A stretch of DNA of 64,000 bases from Rhodospirillaceae bacterium (GTDB lineage Bacteria > Pseudomonadota > Alphaproteobacteria > Rhodospirillales > Rhodospirillaceae): positions 266,896 to 330,895 of the forward strand of contig CANJRD010000002.1 in the NCBI GenBank assembly GCA_947476695.1, read 5' to 3'. Shown one piece after another: positions 35,357 through 44,860 of this stretch; position 1 is the first letter of the stretch, and the number at the start of each line of letters is the position of its first letter. The translations under genes were made by a program, and so were the position numbers. The notes under the pieces were generated by a model. It saw only the letters and a program-made list of their open reading frames with translations, had not been told where the DNA came from and ran no database searches.

Positions 35357-37032
35357 TGCTGCGGATGCTCCAGATCGTAGCTCTCGATCAACGAGATGAA
35401 GGCGGCTTCCAGGCCTTCGCCGGTCTTGTCGTGCTTCGCTTTGATCTCTTCCGGCGAGCCCATGCCGATGACGCGTCCGCGATAGATGATCGCCAACCGG
35501 TCGCAGTATTCGGCTTCGTCGATGAAGTGGCTTGTCACCATGATCGTCATGCCCGCGCCGGCCATCGCGTTGATGCGGGCCCAGAATTCGTGCCGGGTCA
35601 CGGGATCGACGCCCGATGTGGGTTCATCGAGGAACAGCACGGCGGGACGGTGGATCACGGCGCAGGCCAACGCCATGCGCTGCTTGATGCCGAGGGGCAA
35701 AAGCCCGCAAGGCTCGTTGGCGAATTGCTCCAGCCCGTAGTCCGCGATGGCGGCTTCGATCCGCGTTTTGGCCTCACTGGTCGACAGACCGTAGACCCCG
35801 GCCGCGAAACGCATGTTCTGCGCGACGGTCAGGTGACCGAGATAGGCGAACTTCTGCGCCATATAGCCGAGCTTGCCGCGCGCGTCGTCGCGTTCGGTGC
35901 GCAGGTCGACGCCGGCGACGCGAGCCTCGCCGGACGAGGCGGGCAGAAGCCCGCAGAGCATTTTGAACGTGGTCGATTTACCGGCCCCATTCGGGCCGAG
36001 CAGGCCGAAGATCTCGCCGCGTTCGACGTTGAAGCTGATGTGATCGACGGCGGTGAACTCGCCGAACCGGCGCGTCAGGTTGCGCGTCTCGATCATATGA
36101 CCGAATGTTGGGTTCTCGATGGGCTCCACCGGCGGCGGGGTACGCGGCCGCGTGTCGAGCATTGCGAGATAGGCATCTTCCAGGCGCGGCGTCGCTGGCT
36201 CGGCTTTCAGGTTCGGCAGTTGAGGTGCCGGCGCGTCCGGGGACATGACAAGTCGCAGCGCGCGGCCCTGAATTTGTGCGTCGATCACGCCGGGCAGTTG
36301 GCTACCCGCGCGTTGCAACTCGCGCTTGCGTTGTGCGTCATTGTCCGCGGGGATCGGGATGCGCCACGTCCGCCCGGCGAATTTTTTGGTCAGATCGGCG
36401 GGCGCGCCGTCGAACAGCACATGACCTTCGTGCAGCAGGATCACGTGATCGCAGCGCTCGGCTTCATCGAGGTAGGCCGTGCTCCACAGCACGGCAATGC
36501 CGGTGTCCTGAAGGCTGCGCACCATCGACCACAATTCGCGGCGCGATACCGGATCGACGCCAACGCTCGGTTCGTCGAGCAGCAGCACAGCGGGCGCGAC
36601 AACCAGCGTGCAGGCGAGCCCGAGCTTTTGTTTCATGCCGCCGGATAGTTTTCCGGCGAGGCGGTCGCCGAACGGCGCGAGGCCGGTGAACTGATGCAAG
36701 CGCTTGAAAGTCTGCTCGCGTTCATTGCGGTTCAGGCCGTGCAGGTCCGCATACAGCGCGAGGTTCTCGGACACCGTCAGATCTTCGTACAGACCGAACT
36801 TCTGCGGCATATAGCCGATGTGTCCGCGGGGCCGGTCCACGTTGCCGCTTTCGGCCTTGAGCAAGTCCGCGAGCACGCGGATCAGGGTCGTCTTGCCGGC
36901 GGCATCCGGTCCCACAAGGCCGGTGATGCGTCCCGGCTCAATACTGCCGCTGACGCCGTCCAGCGCCTTCACGACGCCGGACTCTGCGGTAAACGTCTTG
37001 CGCAGATCGCTGAAGCGCAGGCCGTCGGCCAC
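35353..37032 (-). CDS. double-ATPase ABC export protein (YbhF-like)
   Basis: A 559-residue fusion of two nucleotide-binding domains. The first has GPDAAGKTT, LSGGMKQKLGLAC and LLLDEPSVGVDP. The second has GPNGAGKSTT near residue 350, LFLDEPTSGVDP, and a degenerate signature LPLGIKQRMALAC in place of LSGGQ, which is also the pattern in YbhF. It powers export through the two permeases. The linker between the domains (about 240-300) is Pro-rich. Confidence 0.93.
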   Translation of the reverse strand: MADGLRFSDLRKTFTAESGVVKALDGVSGSIEPGRITGLVGPDAAGKTTLIRVLADLLKAESGNVDRPRGHIGYMPQKFGLYEDLTVSENLALYADLHGLNRNEREQTFKRLHQFTGLAPFGDRLAGKLSGGMKQKLGLACTLVVAPAVLLLDEPSVGVDPVSRRELWSMVRSLQDTGIAVLWSTAYLDEAERCDHVILLHEGHVLFDGAPADLTKKFAGRTWRIPIPADNDAQRKRELQRAGSQLPGVIDAQIQGRALRLVMSPDAPAPQLPNLKAEPATPRLEDAYLAMLDTRPRTPPPVEPIENPTFGHMIETRNLTRRFGEFTAVDHISFNVERGEIFGLLGPNGAGKSTTFKMLCGLLPASSGEARVAGVDLRTERDDARGKLGYMAQKFAYLGHLTVAQNMRFAAGVYGLSTSEAKTRIEAAIADYGLEQFANEPCGLLPLGIKQRMALACAVIHRPAVLFLDEPTSGVDPVTRHEFWARINAMAGAGMTIMVTSHFIDEAEYCDRLAIIYRGRVIGMGSPEEIKAKHDKTGEGLEAAFISLIESYDLEHPQQ

Positions 37033-37037
37033 GATGC

Positions 37038-38027
37038 TTAGTCCTTTGGCTTCGGCAACGTGATGGTAACGGGCATGCCCTGGCGCAAGCCCTGGTCGGG
37101 ATCGTCGATCACGATGCGCAGGCGGTACACAAGCTCCGTGCGCAGGTTCGGCGTCTCGACGGACTTCGGCGTGAACTCCGCAGTCGGCGACACGAAGCCG
37201 ATGGTCCCGGTGTAGGTCTTGCCTTTGGGATCGTCGTTGGTGACGGTGACCTTCGTGCCCGGTGCGACACGGCTCAAGCCGGGACCGGGGACATACGAGC
37301 GCACCCAGACCGGGCGATCGAGCGCCAGCGACAGCACAGGCGCTTGCGGGCCGGCCATCGAACCCGGTTCGCGGATGCGCGTGACGACGGTGCCCTCGGA
37401 CGGCGCGACGAGCGTGGTTTGGTCGAGGCGATAGTGCGCCAGCGCGGCGCTGGCCTTGGCGGCGTCCAAGGCGGCCCGCACGGCATCGATATCTTCGGCG
37501 CGCAATCCCTGTTCGACGGCGCGTTGTCCGGCCGAGCGCGCGTTCACGGCCGCCTGGGCCGCACGCAGGTCGCGCTCCGCGTTATCGACCGTTTGGCGCG
37601 ACGTATTGCCGGTTGTGAGCAGGGCGCGCTGACGCTCTAGGATCGTGCGCGCATTCGTCAGCTGCGCGCGCGCCTCGGCGGTATTCGCCCGCGCCGCATC
37701 GACATCCTCGATGCGGCTGCCGTTCAGCGCCTTGTCGAGCGCGGCTTGCGCTTGCGCGACGGCGGCATCCGCTTGCGCGGCCGCATGACGGTAGGACGCA
37801 TCGTCAAGTTTCGCGAGTTGCTGGCCGGCCGTGACGCTGCCGCCCTCATCCACCGCGACCGATTTGATCGGGCCATCGACCGCGAAGGCAAGATCGACCT
37901 GACGGATGTCGATATTCCCATAGAGCGTGGTGAGTTCGCCGTCGCGGTGCCGGGAGAATCCGAACCAGACGGCAACGGCGATCAGCACAACGGCGGCGAT
38001 GAGGAATATGCGTTGGCGCGGCATCAC
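37038..38027 (-). CDS. HlyD-family membrane fusion protein (YbhG-like)
   Basis: A 329-residue periplasmic adaptor with one N-terminal membrane helix (IFLIAAVVLIAVAVWFGF). A lipoyl/barrel-sandwich half (GNIDIRQVDLAFAVDGPIKSVAVDEGGSV) and a long coiled coil (about 75-200) follow, then the returning half DQTTLVAPSEGTVVTRIREPGSMAG and a C-terminal barrel. It links the ABC pump to an outer-membrane channel not encoded here. It overlaps the TetR gene by 4 bp. Confidence 0.93.
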   Translation of the reverse strand: MMPRQRIFLIAAVVLIAVAVWFGFSRHRDGELTTLYGNIDIRQVDLAFAVDGPIKSVAVDEGGSVTAGQQLAKLDDASYRHAAAQADAAVAQAQAALDKALNGSRIEDVDAARANTAEARAQLTNARTILERQRALLTTGNTSRQTVDNAERDLRAAQAAVNARSAGQRAVEQGLRAEDIDAVRAALDAAKASAALAHYRLDQTTLVAPSEGTVVTRIREPGSMAGPQAPVLSLALDRPVWVRSYVPGPGLSRVAPGTKVTVTNDDPKGKTYTGTIGFVSPTAEFTPKSVETPNLRTELVYRLRIVIDDPDQGLRQGMPVTITLPKPKD

Positions 38028-38674
38028 GAGCGGCTCCGGTGGCGGGGGGGAGTAGTGGGGCGTGCGTAAGCACGCAGAAACATTTGGACAGCGGCATTAA
38101 CTTTTTCGGAAATCGCGGCGTCGAACGGTGGGCGGATAAGGCCGGTAACGGCTTGCAGATGCAGGCTGCCGCGTAGGCTCATCAGGAACAATTCGGCGGC
38201 GAGTTCCGGATTGTCGATGTCGAACTCGCCGGCGCGCGTGCGCTCGGCCAGGAAGGCGCCGACGCCGCCGATCATCCGGCGCGGGCCGTTCGTGTACCAA
38301 AGCTTGGCGAGCTCCGGCATCTCGACGCCCTTGTTCACGATCATCCGATAGAAGGCGAGCACCGGCGGCGACAGCATCAGCGTCAGGAAGCCGCTGCCGA
38401 AACGGCGCAGCGCTTCCGCCGCGGTATGATCGGGATCGTGCAGCGGCATCTGGGTGTTCTTGATGTACGCGGCGAGGATCGCCTCGAACAATCCAACCTT
38501 GTCGCGAAAGTGGGCGTAAATCGTCGCCTTGGAGGCTTTGGCCCTGCGCGCGATGAGGTCGAGCGTTGTCGCCTCATACCCCTGGTCCAAGAACACATCC
38601 TGGGCGGCCTGGAGGATGGCCTCAATGCGGTGTTCGCGTCGGGCGCGCCGCCGTGGGGGAGCCGCAGCTTTCAT
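38024..38674 (-). CDS. TetR-family regulator of the export operon (CecR-like)
   Basis: A 216-residue TetR protein with the helix-turn-helix TTLDLIARRAKASKATIYAHF near residues 36-58 and a C-terminal ligand domain with RMIVNKGVEMPELAKLWYTNG. It is the first gene of the operon, as cecR precedes ybhGFSR in E. coli. ATG 38674 was chosen; an earlier in-frame start would run through a palindrome that looks like its operator (38677-38691). Confidence 0.92.
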   Translation of the reverse strand: MKAAAPPRRRARREHRIEAILQAAQDVFLDQGYEATTLDLIARRAKASKATIYAHFRDKVGLFEAILAAYIKNTQMPLHDPDHTAAEALRRFGSGFLTLMLSPPVLAFYRMIVNKGVEMPELAKLWYTNGPRRMIGGVGAFLAERTRAGEFDIDNPELAAELFLMSLRGSLHLQAVTGLIRPPFDAAISEKVNAAVQMFLRAYARPTTPPRHRSRS

Positions 38675-38676
38675 GA

Positions 38677-38691
38677 ACTGTACCGTACAGT
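38677..38691. promoter_or_regulatory. TetR-type operator palindrome ACTGTAC-C-GTACAGT
   Basis: A perfect 7-bp dyad around one central base, 3 bp upstream of the TetR start codon, partly overlapping a second TGTAC repeat. It lies in the 112-bp gap facing the MFS genes, so it may control both directions. Confidence 0.6.
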
Positions 38692-38786
38692 ACACTTTAG
38701 CCGAGGGTCAAGCGGGCCCCGGTTTGCGGATTGCTGGGAGGCACCCGCTCCCCTAACGTCCTGAAGTCTCGGGGGAGAGCGTCCAA

Positions 38787-40025
38787 ATGGCGGAAACGGG
38801 CAGTTCTGAGCTGCGTCGCGGGTGGCCGATCATTCTGGCCGCCGCCATCGGGGTTGGCACCGGGATGTCGCCGTTGCCTATCTTCTCCCTGGGCGTGTTG
38901 ACCAAGCCTATCGCGACCGAATTCGGCTGGGGGCGGGGCGAGATCCAGGCCTTCCTGGCCTTCGCGACCCTGGGCGCCTTCATCGGCGCCCCGCTGTTCG
39001 GGACGCTAATGGACCGCAAGGGTGTGCGTCCGGTTGTGCTGTTCTCGACGGTCGCGTTCGGCATCCTCTTCGGCGCCACCGGCTACGTGACCAGTTCGCT
39101 GACAACCTTCTACGGCATTTGTCTGCTCACCTCGATCCTCGGCTCCGGTACGCTGCCGGTCACCTGGAGCCGGGCGATCTTCAATCGCTTCTTTGAGAAG
39201 CGCGGCCTGGCCCTCGGCCTTGCGCTCGCGGGCACGGGATTTGCGGCCTTCTCGGTGCCGCCCCTGACCGCCTGGCTGATCGGTGCGTACAGTTGGCGCG
39301 CGGCCTTCGTGGGACTGGCATTGTTGCCGCTGGTGATCTCGCTTCCGGTCAGCTTCTTCCTGTTGCGCGATACGCCGACCGGCGCACAAGCGCAGGACGC
39401 GCCGGCACCGGACACCCGGGGCAAAACGCTGCGCGAAGCCGTGAGCGATTACCGGTTCTGGGTGATCTGGCTCGCATTCTTCTTGGCCGGTCTCGGCACG
39501 GGCGGGGTGATCACCAACATCGTGCCCATGATGATGGATCGTGGATACGACATTCAGACCGCCGCCGGCGTGGCCAGTGCGCAAGGTCTTGCGGTCATAT
39601 TTGGCCGCGCGATCGCGGGGTACTTCCTGGATCGCATCTGGGCGCCGATCCTGGCCACCATCGTGCTGGCGCTGCCTGCGGCGGCCTGCCTGGTGCTGGC
39701 AGGGTCGCCGGACATTGCGACGGCAACGGTCGCCGTTGTGCTCGTTGGCTTTGCCGCCGGCGCGGATTTCGATCTCGTCGCTTATCTCGCCCAGCGTTAC
39801 TTCGGTCTGAAGCATTTTGGCAAAGTCTATGGCTGCTTGTATCCGGGATTGGTGACCGCAGCCGGGATTGCACCGGCGCTGTTCGGTCGGGCTTACGACG
39901 TGTCGGGCACCTATACCTTCGTGCTTCAGATCGTCGCGGGCTGCTTCGCGGTGGCGGCGGTGCTTGTGCTGGCCGTGGGCCCCTATCCGCCAGAGTTCGC
40001 GCCGCCAAACAAGAAGACGGCCTAA
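38787..40025 (+). CDS. MFS transporter, first of a tandem pair
   Basis: A 412-residue, 12-helix major facilitator of the oxalate/formate-antiporter or monocarboxylate-like group. RRGWPIILAAAIGVGTGMSPLPIFSLG is helix 1; the loop 2-3 motif is GTLMDRKGVRP; the central loop is at about 195-215. It is highly similar to the next gene along its whole length. Its substrate is unknown, probably a small organic acid or drug-like anion. It faces the TetR/ABC export operon. Confidence 0.88.
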   Translation: MAETGSSELRRGWPIILAAAIGVGTGMSPLPIFSLGVLTKPIATEFGWGRGEIQAFLAFATLGAFIGAPLFGTLMDRKGVRPVVLFSTVAFGILFGATGYVTSSLTTFYGICLLTSILGSGTLPVTWSRAIFNRFFEKRGLALGLALAGTGFAAFSVPPLTAWLIGAYSWRAAFVGLALLPLVISLPVSFFLLRDTPTGAQAQDAPAPDTRGKTLREAVSDYRFWVIWLAFFLAGLGTGGVITNIVPMMMDRGYDIQTAAGVASAQGLAVIFGRAIAGYFLDRIWAPILATIVLALPAAACLVLAGSPDIATATVAVVLVGFAAGADFDLVAYLAQRYFGLKHFGKVYGCLYPGLVTAAGIAPALFGRAYDVSGTYTFVLQIVAGCFAVAAVLVLAVGPYPPEFAPPNKKTA

Positions 40026-40028
40026 GTG

Positions 40029-41264
40029 ATGTCAGAAACATCTTCCGCAACGCGCGAACTGAAGCGCGGCTGGCCCATCATCCTCGCCGCCGCGGTGGGG
40101 GTTGGCACCGGGCGCTCGCCGTTGCCGATCTACTCACTCGGAATCTTCACGCTGCCGATTGCGGCCGAGTTCGGGTGGGGGCGCGGCGACATTCAGACCG
40201 TGTTGACCTTCGCCACTATGGGCGCGTTGATCGGCTCGCCATTGGTCGGCGCGCTGATGGACCGCATCGGCGTTCGATTGGTCGTGCTGGTGTCGACCGT
40301 CCTCTTCGGCATCACGTTCGGCGCGATCGGCCTGTTCACAAATTCGCTGTTCGCGTTCTACGCCATCAGCTTCCTGTCCTCGATCCTCGGAGCGGGCACT
40401 CTGCCGGTGACCTGGAGCCGCGCGATCCTCGACTGGTTCCGCGAACGGCGTGGGCTTGCCCTCGGTCTGGCGTTGACGGGCACCGGCTTTGCCGCGTTCC
40501 TCGTGCCGCCCTACACGACGTGGTTGGTGCAGAATGTGGGCTGGCGGTACGGCTATGTCGGCTTGGCGCTGTTGCCCATCGTGTTGTCGCTGCCGTTGAC
40601 GTGGTTCCTGCTGAAGCCCGCGCCGAAGCGAGAGACGGTGACGGGACAGAAGATCGAAGAGACCGGGTTCACGCTGCGTGAAGCGGCCAGGACCTATCGT
40701 TTCTGGGTGATCGGCTTCGCCTTTTTCCTAGCGAGCATCGGCACCGGCGGCATTGTCGCGCATCTTGTGCCGATGTTGACCGACCGTGGCTACGATCTGA
40801 AAACAGCGGCCTGGGTTGCTGGAGCGCAAGGGCTCGCGGTGATTGCCGGTCGCGCGATCACCGGTTACTTCCTCGACCGCGTCTGGGCGCCGGCTTTGGC
40901 CGCCTTCCTCGTCGCGTTGCCGGCGGCGTCCTGCCTGATCCTGGCGACAGATTCACCGAGCGTGCCATTGGCCACCGCGGCGGTGATCCTGAACGGCTTC
41001 GCGGCGGGCGCGGAGTTCGATCTCGTCGCCTTTTTGGCCGCGCGCTATTTCGGGATGCGGCACTTCGGGGCGATCTATGGTGTGCTCTACGCCATCTTCG
41101 TCAGTGCCTCGGGCGTGGCGCCCGGCATGTTCGGCCGGGTGTTCGATGCCACCGGCAGCTACGCGATCGCCTTGCATATCGGCGCGGCGACATTCATCGC
41201 CGGCGCTCTGGTCGTCCTGACGCTCGGACGCTATCCGCCGGAATTCGCACCCACGCGCCATTGA
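40029..41264 (+). CDS. MFS transporter, second of a tandem pair
   Basis: A 411-residue paralogue of the preceding protein, with matching segments such as GWPIILAAAVGVGTGRSPLPIYSLG, GTLPVTWSRAILDWFRERRGLALGLAL and AQGLAVIAGRAITGYFLDRVWAP. The start is ATG 40029, three bases after the previous stop; a GTG directly before it is also in frame. The pair arose by local duplication, and the two may form different substrate specificities. Confidence 0.88.
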   Translation: MSETSSATRELKRGWPIILAAAVGVGTGRSPLPIYSLGIFTLPIAAEFGWGRGDIQTVLTFATMGALIGSPLVGALMDRIGVRLVVLVSTVLFGITFGAIGLFTNSLFAFYAISFLSSILGAGTLPVTWSRAILDWFRERRGLALGLALTGTGFAAFLVPPYTTWLVQNVGWRYGYVGLALLPIVLSLPLTWFLLKPAPKRETVTGQKIEETGFTLREAARTYRFWVIGFAFFLASIGTGGIVAHLVPMLTDRGYDLKTAAWVAGAQGLAVIAGRAITGYFLDRVWAPALAAFLVALPAASCLILATDSPSVPLATAAVILNGFAAGAEFDLVAFLAARYFGMRHFGAIYGVLYAIFVSASGVAPGMFGRVFDATGSYAIALHIGAATFIAGALVVLTLGRYPPEFAPTRH

Positions 41265-41291
41265 GCGCGCGGGCGCAAACTCACAGTTTCT

Positions 41292-42107
41292 CTACTTCGG
41301 TTTCTGGAAGAGCAGGGTGAAGCGATCGCTTTCACCGATGCCGGTGTTCTTCGCCTTGTCCTTCTCGCCTTCCATATAGTTCGGCGGCAGAGTCCAAACG
41401 CCCTTCGGATAGTCCTTGGTGTCTTTCGGATTGGCGTTCACTTCCGACTTCGTCACCAGCTTGAAGCCCGCGCTTTCGACCAGCTTGATCGCATAGTCCT
41501 CGCGCACGTAGCCGGAGGCGGCTTTCGGGTCCTGCTCCTTGTCGGCGCGCGCGCGGTGCTCTTCCACGCCGAGATAGCCGCCCGGCTTCAGAGAGGCATA
41601 CATCGCATCGAACATCGGCTTGGCCTGACCGTTGCCCATCCAGTTATGGATGTTGCGGAAGGTCACGACCATGTCGAGGCTGCCGGCCGGCACGGGCGTC
41701 GTCTTGCCCTTGGCGGGATCGAGCGTGACGACGGTGGCCTTCGCATAGCCCGGGTCTTCGGCCAGCTTCTCCTGGAAGCGCTTCAGCATTTTGGACTCAG
41801 GACCGGCATCCGGCTGCGCGGCGAAATAGCGGCCCTTGTCCTTCAGCACGGGGGCCAGGATTTCGGTCCAGTACCCGCCGCTCGGGGTGATTTCCATCAC
41901 CGACATCGTGTCCCGCAGGCCGAAAGCCTTGAGCGTCTCAAGCGGGTGGCGATAGGGGTCGCGGACTGAGTTCTCAGTGGCCCGCTGCTTGCCGGCAATC
42001 GCGGTTTTGAGTTTGGCCTCCGTTCCGGCGTCCGTCTCCGCTTGGGCGGCGAAAGATAGTCCGGTGACGAGGGCGGCGGCCAAAAGGCCGTTCCAGCGCA
42101 GGTGCAT
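41292..42107 (-). CDS. secreted SAM-dependent methyltransferase-like protein
   Basis: A 271-residue protein with a clear signal peptide (WNGLLAAALVTGLSFAAQA) followed by a class I methyltransferase fold: VMEITPSGGYWTEILAPVLKDKGRYFAAQ near residue 70, LDMVVTFRNIHNWMG and LKPGGYLGVEEHRA. Export of a methyltransferase is odd, since SAM is cytoplasmic; this family (COG4798-like) is widespread but uncharacterised. It is convergent with the MFS gene. Confidence 0.82.
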   Translation of the reverse strand: MHLRWNGLLAAALVTGLSFAAQAETDAGTEAKLKTAIAGKQRATENSVRDPYRHPLETLKAFGLRDTMSVMEITPSGGYWTEILAPVLKDKGRYFAAQPDAGPESKMLKRFQEKLAEDPGYAKATVVTLDPAKGKTTPVPAGSLDMVVTFRNIHNWMGNGQAKPMFDAMYASLKPGGYLGVEEHRARADKEQDPKAASGYVREDYAIKLVESAGFKLVTKSEVNANPKDTKDYPKGVWTLPPNYMEGEKDKAKNTGIGESDRFTLLFQKPK

Positions 42108-42251
42108 AGGTTCCTCCCGTGTGCTTCGGTGGCCTCAGTCCTAGCATGTGCGCGAGGCATGGCAGAAGGTCGCCTCACGCGGGATTGAATATCGGACCGA
42201 TCACCCATACCTAGTTGCAGGCCCGCGAATGGGCACTGAAGGAGGTTTCGC

Positions 42252-42959
42252 ATGATTACGGTCCGCAAAAGCAACGAGCGCGGTCATTTCAAGATCGACT
42301 GGCTAGACAGCTATCACTCGTTCTCCTTCGGCGAATATTACGACCCGCGCTTCCTCGGGTTTTCGATGCTGCGCGTAATCAATGAAGACGTGGTCGCGCC
42401 CGGCGCGGGATTCCCCACGCATCCGCACAAGGACATGGAGATCATCACCTACGTCCTGGAGGGCGAGCTGGAGCATCGCGACAGCCTCGGCACCGGTGCG
42501 GTGATCCGCCCGGGTGAAGTGCAACGCATGAGTGCCGGCACCGGCATCCGTCATTCGGAATTCAACCCTTCCGAAGACAAGCCGACCAAGCTTCTGCAGA
42601 TTTGGCTGTTGCCCGGCGAAAAGAACATCGCGCCCAGCTACGAGCAGACTGCTTTTCCGGAAGCCGAACGCCGCGGCAAGCTACGCTTGGTCGCGTCGCC
42701 GGACGGTCGCGAGGGCTCGGTCACCATCCATCAGGATGTCACACTCTATGCGACGTTGCTCGCGCCGGGCGAAAAGGTCGCTCACACGCTGGCGGATAAG
42801 CGTGTTGCCTGGGTGCAGGTTGCACGCGGTGAATTGACGGTGAACGGCGTGGATCTGAAACAGGGGGACGGGGCGGCTGTGACGAAAGAAACGGCGCTTG
42901 AACTCGTCGCTTCGCAGGACGCCGAGATTCTGCTGTTCGATATGCCGACCCTGAATTAG
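42252..42959 (+). CDS. pirin family protein (YhaK-like)
   Basis: A 235-residue bicupin. The N-terminal cupin shows the metal ligands in [27 protein letters not shown] (His-x-His and Glu) and [14 protein letters not shown]. Pirins bind iron; some are quercetin dioxygenases, others redox sensors. GGAGG lies 9 bases upstream of ATG 42252. A strong hairpin follows the gene. Confidence 0.92.
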   Translation: MITVRKSNERGHFKIDWLDSYHSFSFGEYYDPRFLGFSMLRVINEDVVAPGAGFPTHPHKDMEIITYVLEGELEHRDSLGTGAVIRPGEVQRMSAGTGIRHSEFNPSEDKPTKLLQIWLLPGEKNIAPSYEQTAFPEAERRGKLRLVASPDGREGSVTIHQDVTLYATLLAPGEKVAHTLADKRVAWVQVARGELTVNGVDLKQGDGAAVTKETALELVASQDAEILLFDMPTLN

Positions 42960-42967
42960 GCGAAAGA

Positions 42968-43001
42968 AAGCCGGCACCGTGAAGGGCCACGGTGCCGGCT
43001 T
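42968..43001. terminator. bidirectional intrinsic terminator
   Basis: A 14-bp perfect stem (AAGCCGGCACCGTG with its complement) around loop AAGGGC, followed by CATTTTAA. It lies between convergent stops at 42959 and 43020 and serves both genes. Confidence 0.9.
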
Positions 43002-43019
43002 CATTTTAACGACGGACCT

Positions 43020-43418
43020 CTAGTCTGTCGGCGTCTTCGCGTTCGGAGCGGCGGTATCGTTGAGCGATCCGCTGACGCCGCCAGCGGTGCCGCTGGACGG
43101 TGCGCTCATTGAACCCCTCATGCCGCCACCCGCTGCCGTGGTGGCCGTCCCATTCATGGCTGCCGAGCTGATCTGCTCGACCTTATCCACCATATTTTTG
43201 CCGTTCTTACTCTCGGAATTGATTTTGATCTTATCGCCCGGCTTCAGGCCTTCGAGCGTGACATTGCTCGCGATCGCATAGGACTTGCCGTCCTCCAAAA
43301 CGATCTCATGATTTTCGACGTCGATGCTTTTGATCATCCCGGTGACGTTGGCGGCCCAAGCGGCGCTTGTTCCCGCGATCAGCATGGAAGCTGCAATCAG
43401 CGTCCCAAACGGTTTCAT
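43020..43418 (-). CDS. secreted DUF1344 protein
   Basis: A 132-residue protein with a signal peptide (MKPFGTLIAASMLIAGTSAAWA). The DUF1344 core TGMIKSIDVENHEIVLEDGK and VTLEGLKPGDKIKI occupies residues 25-70, with a Gly/Ser/Thr-rich tail. AGGAGG precedes ATG 43418; the longer in-frame reading has no signal and is rejected. The function is unknown; the family is periplasmic. Confidence 0.8.
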   Translation of the reverse strand: MKPFGTLIAASMLIAGTSAAWAANVTGMIKSIDVENHEIVLEDGKSYAIASNVTLEGLKPGDKIKINSESKNGKNMVDKVEQISSAAMNGTATTAAGGGMRGSMSAPSSGTAGGVSGSLNDTAAPNAKTPTD

Positions 43419-43645
43419 AACGACTACCTCCTGTATTAGGACATGTCGGTAAAACGGCGCAGGCCCTGGATAGGTCGCTGTGGTGGCTGAATTTAAGCTC
43501 GCTTTCCCACCAAGTGTGCCTAAGACGCGAGCGCCACCGTGACTTTCAACCAATTGATGAGGGCTGGCGAAATTGGGCGGCAAGGCTAGGATGGAAGACT
43601 GCTCGTATTGCTAGAGCCGAATTAGAGTTGGGGTCGCTCGCGCTC

Positions 43646-44860
43646 ATGGCCGATGTTCTTTTTTATCCGCCGTTCCCGACTCGGCCGCAGTTGTTCGATC
43701 AGTTTTACCGCTCGATCTGGAATCTGCTGCCGGCGCTGCCGCTGATCGGGCGTGTGATCTTCCCCTATAGCGGTGACGATTTCGCGCTGCTCGACGCCGA
43801 GCAATCGCTCGCGATGGCGCGAATCTTCATGAGCCGCGATTTCGATCCCGCCATTGCCGAATACGCCCCGCGTTATACCGGCAAGGTCGTCTTCGTGACA
43901 GCCGACGAGGTTGTGAACTATCCCGGCCCGCTGAAAGGCGTGATCGTCTGGGATACTTCAAACGCCGTGCATCTGGCAGAAGCGCGCGCCATTGCCGCGC
44001 GAACGGGCGCGGAGATCGTCTTTGCCGACCCGCAGACCGTGCAGCAGGAAACGCTGGAGGTCATCAGCTTTGTCTACAAGCTGTTCGATCAGAATGTGTT
44101 GAAGGAAATGCTGCTCGATTGCGCGGCGGTGTTTTATCGCCGCATGGCCGATTGGCGCGACCGGCCCATAGCGGCTTTCGGCAACGGTCCTTCGTTAGGC
44201 GAAGTGGTCGCGGCGCGGCGCGAGGTGAGCGCGCCTTTGCGGGCGATCTGCAATTCCACAATCGGTGACGAAGCTGCCTTGGAGTATCTCAAGCCGGAAC
44301 TGCTGTTCTGCGGCGATCCCATCCAACATTGCGGGTGTTCGCTCTACGCGGGTCGTTTCCGCGCCGATCTTGCGAAGGCGATGGAGGCGCCGGAGCGGGT
44401 GGTCATCACCCAGCTTGGCTATCTGCCGTACTTCAAGGCAGCGCTTCCCGAAAGCACGCATGACCGCATCATCGGTGTCGGTCTGGACCGCCGTCCGCAC
44501 TTCAACGTCGATCTGCGCGAGGAGTTCGTGGTCGCCTCGACCGCCAACATCTTCACCATGCTGGTGCTGCCGGTCGCTTTCACGCTCAGCAAGCAAGTCG
44601 ATATCTACGGCTGCGACGGCATGCCCTTCGCGCAGGCGACAAAGCCCTGGAGCCACGCCAATGAAAGCGACTACATGGGGAAGATGGCGGTAACGCACCG
44701 TCTGCACCCCAGCTTCTGGCAGCGCAATTACGAGGAAGAGTTCTCAAGCTACTGTCAGGACATGGAAGATATTCTTGGCGTGGCGGAGAAAAAAGGCTGT
44801 GCGGTGAAGTCGCGCACGTCGTCCTATGTGCCCGCACTGGCGAAGCGTTTCGCGCCATGA
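43646..44860 (+). CDS. MptE-like / DUF115 or GT42-like protein with GNGPSL motif
   Basis: A 404-residue cytoplasmic protein. AAFGNGPSLGEV near residue 176 and VDIYGCDGM near 320 match the nucleotide-sugar site of GT42 sialyltransferases and the DUF115/MptE family (motility-associated factors, hydroxymethylpterin kinases). An N-terminal region of about 150 residues has no obvious match. ATG 43646 is preferred to an upstream in-frame start. Its stop overlaps the following hydrolase ATG. Whether it transfers a sugar or a diphosphate cannot be told. Confidence 0.6.
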   Translation: MADVLFYPPFPTRPQLFDQFYRSIWNLLPALPLIGRVIFPYSGDDFALLDAEQSLAMARIFMSRDFDPAIAEYAPRYTGKVVFVTADEVVNYPGPLKGVIVWDTSNAVHLAEARAIAARTGAEIVFADPQTVQQETLEVISFVYKLFDQNVLKEMLLDCAAVFYRRMADWRDRPIAAFGNGPSLGEVVAARREVSAPLRAICNSTIGDEAALEYLKPELLFCGDPIQHCGCSLYAGRFRADLAKAMEAPERVVITQLGYLPYFKAALPESTHDRIIGVGLDRRPHFNVDLREEFVVASTANIFTMLVLPVAFTLSKQVDIYGCDGMPFAQATKPWSHANESDYMGKMAVTHRLHPSFWQRNYEEEFSSYCQDMEDILGVAEKKGCAVKSRTSSYVPALAKRFAP

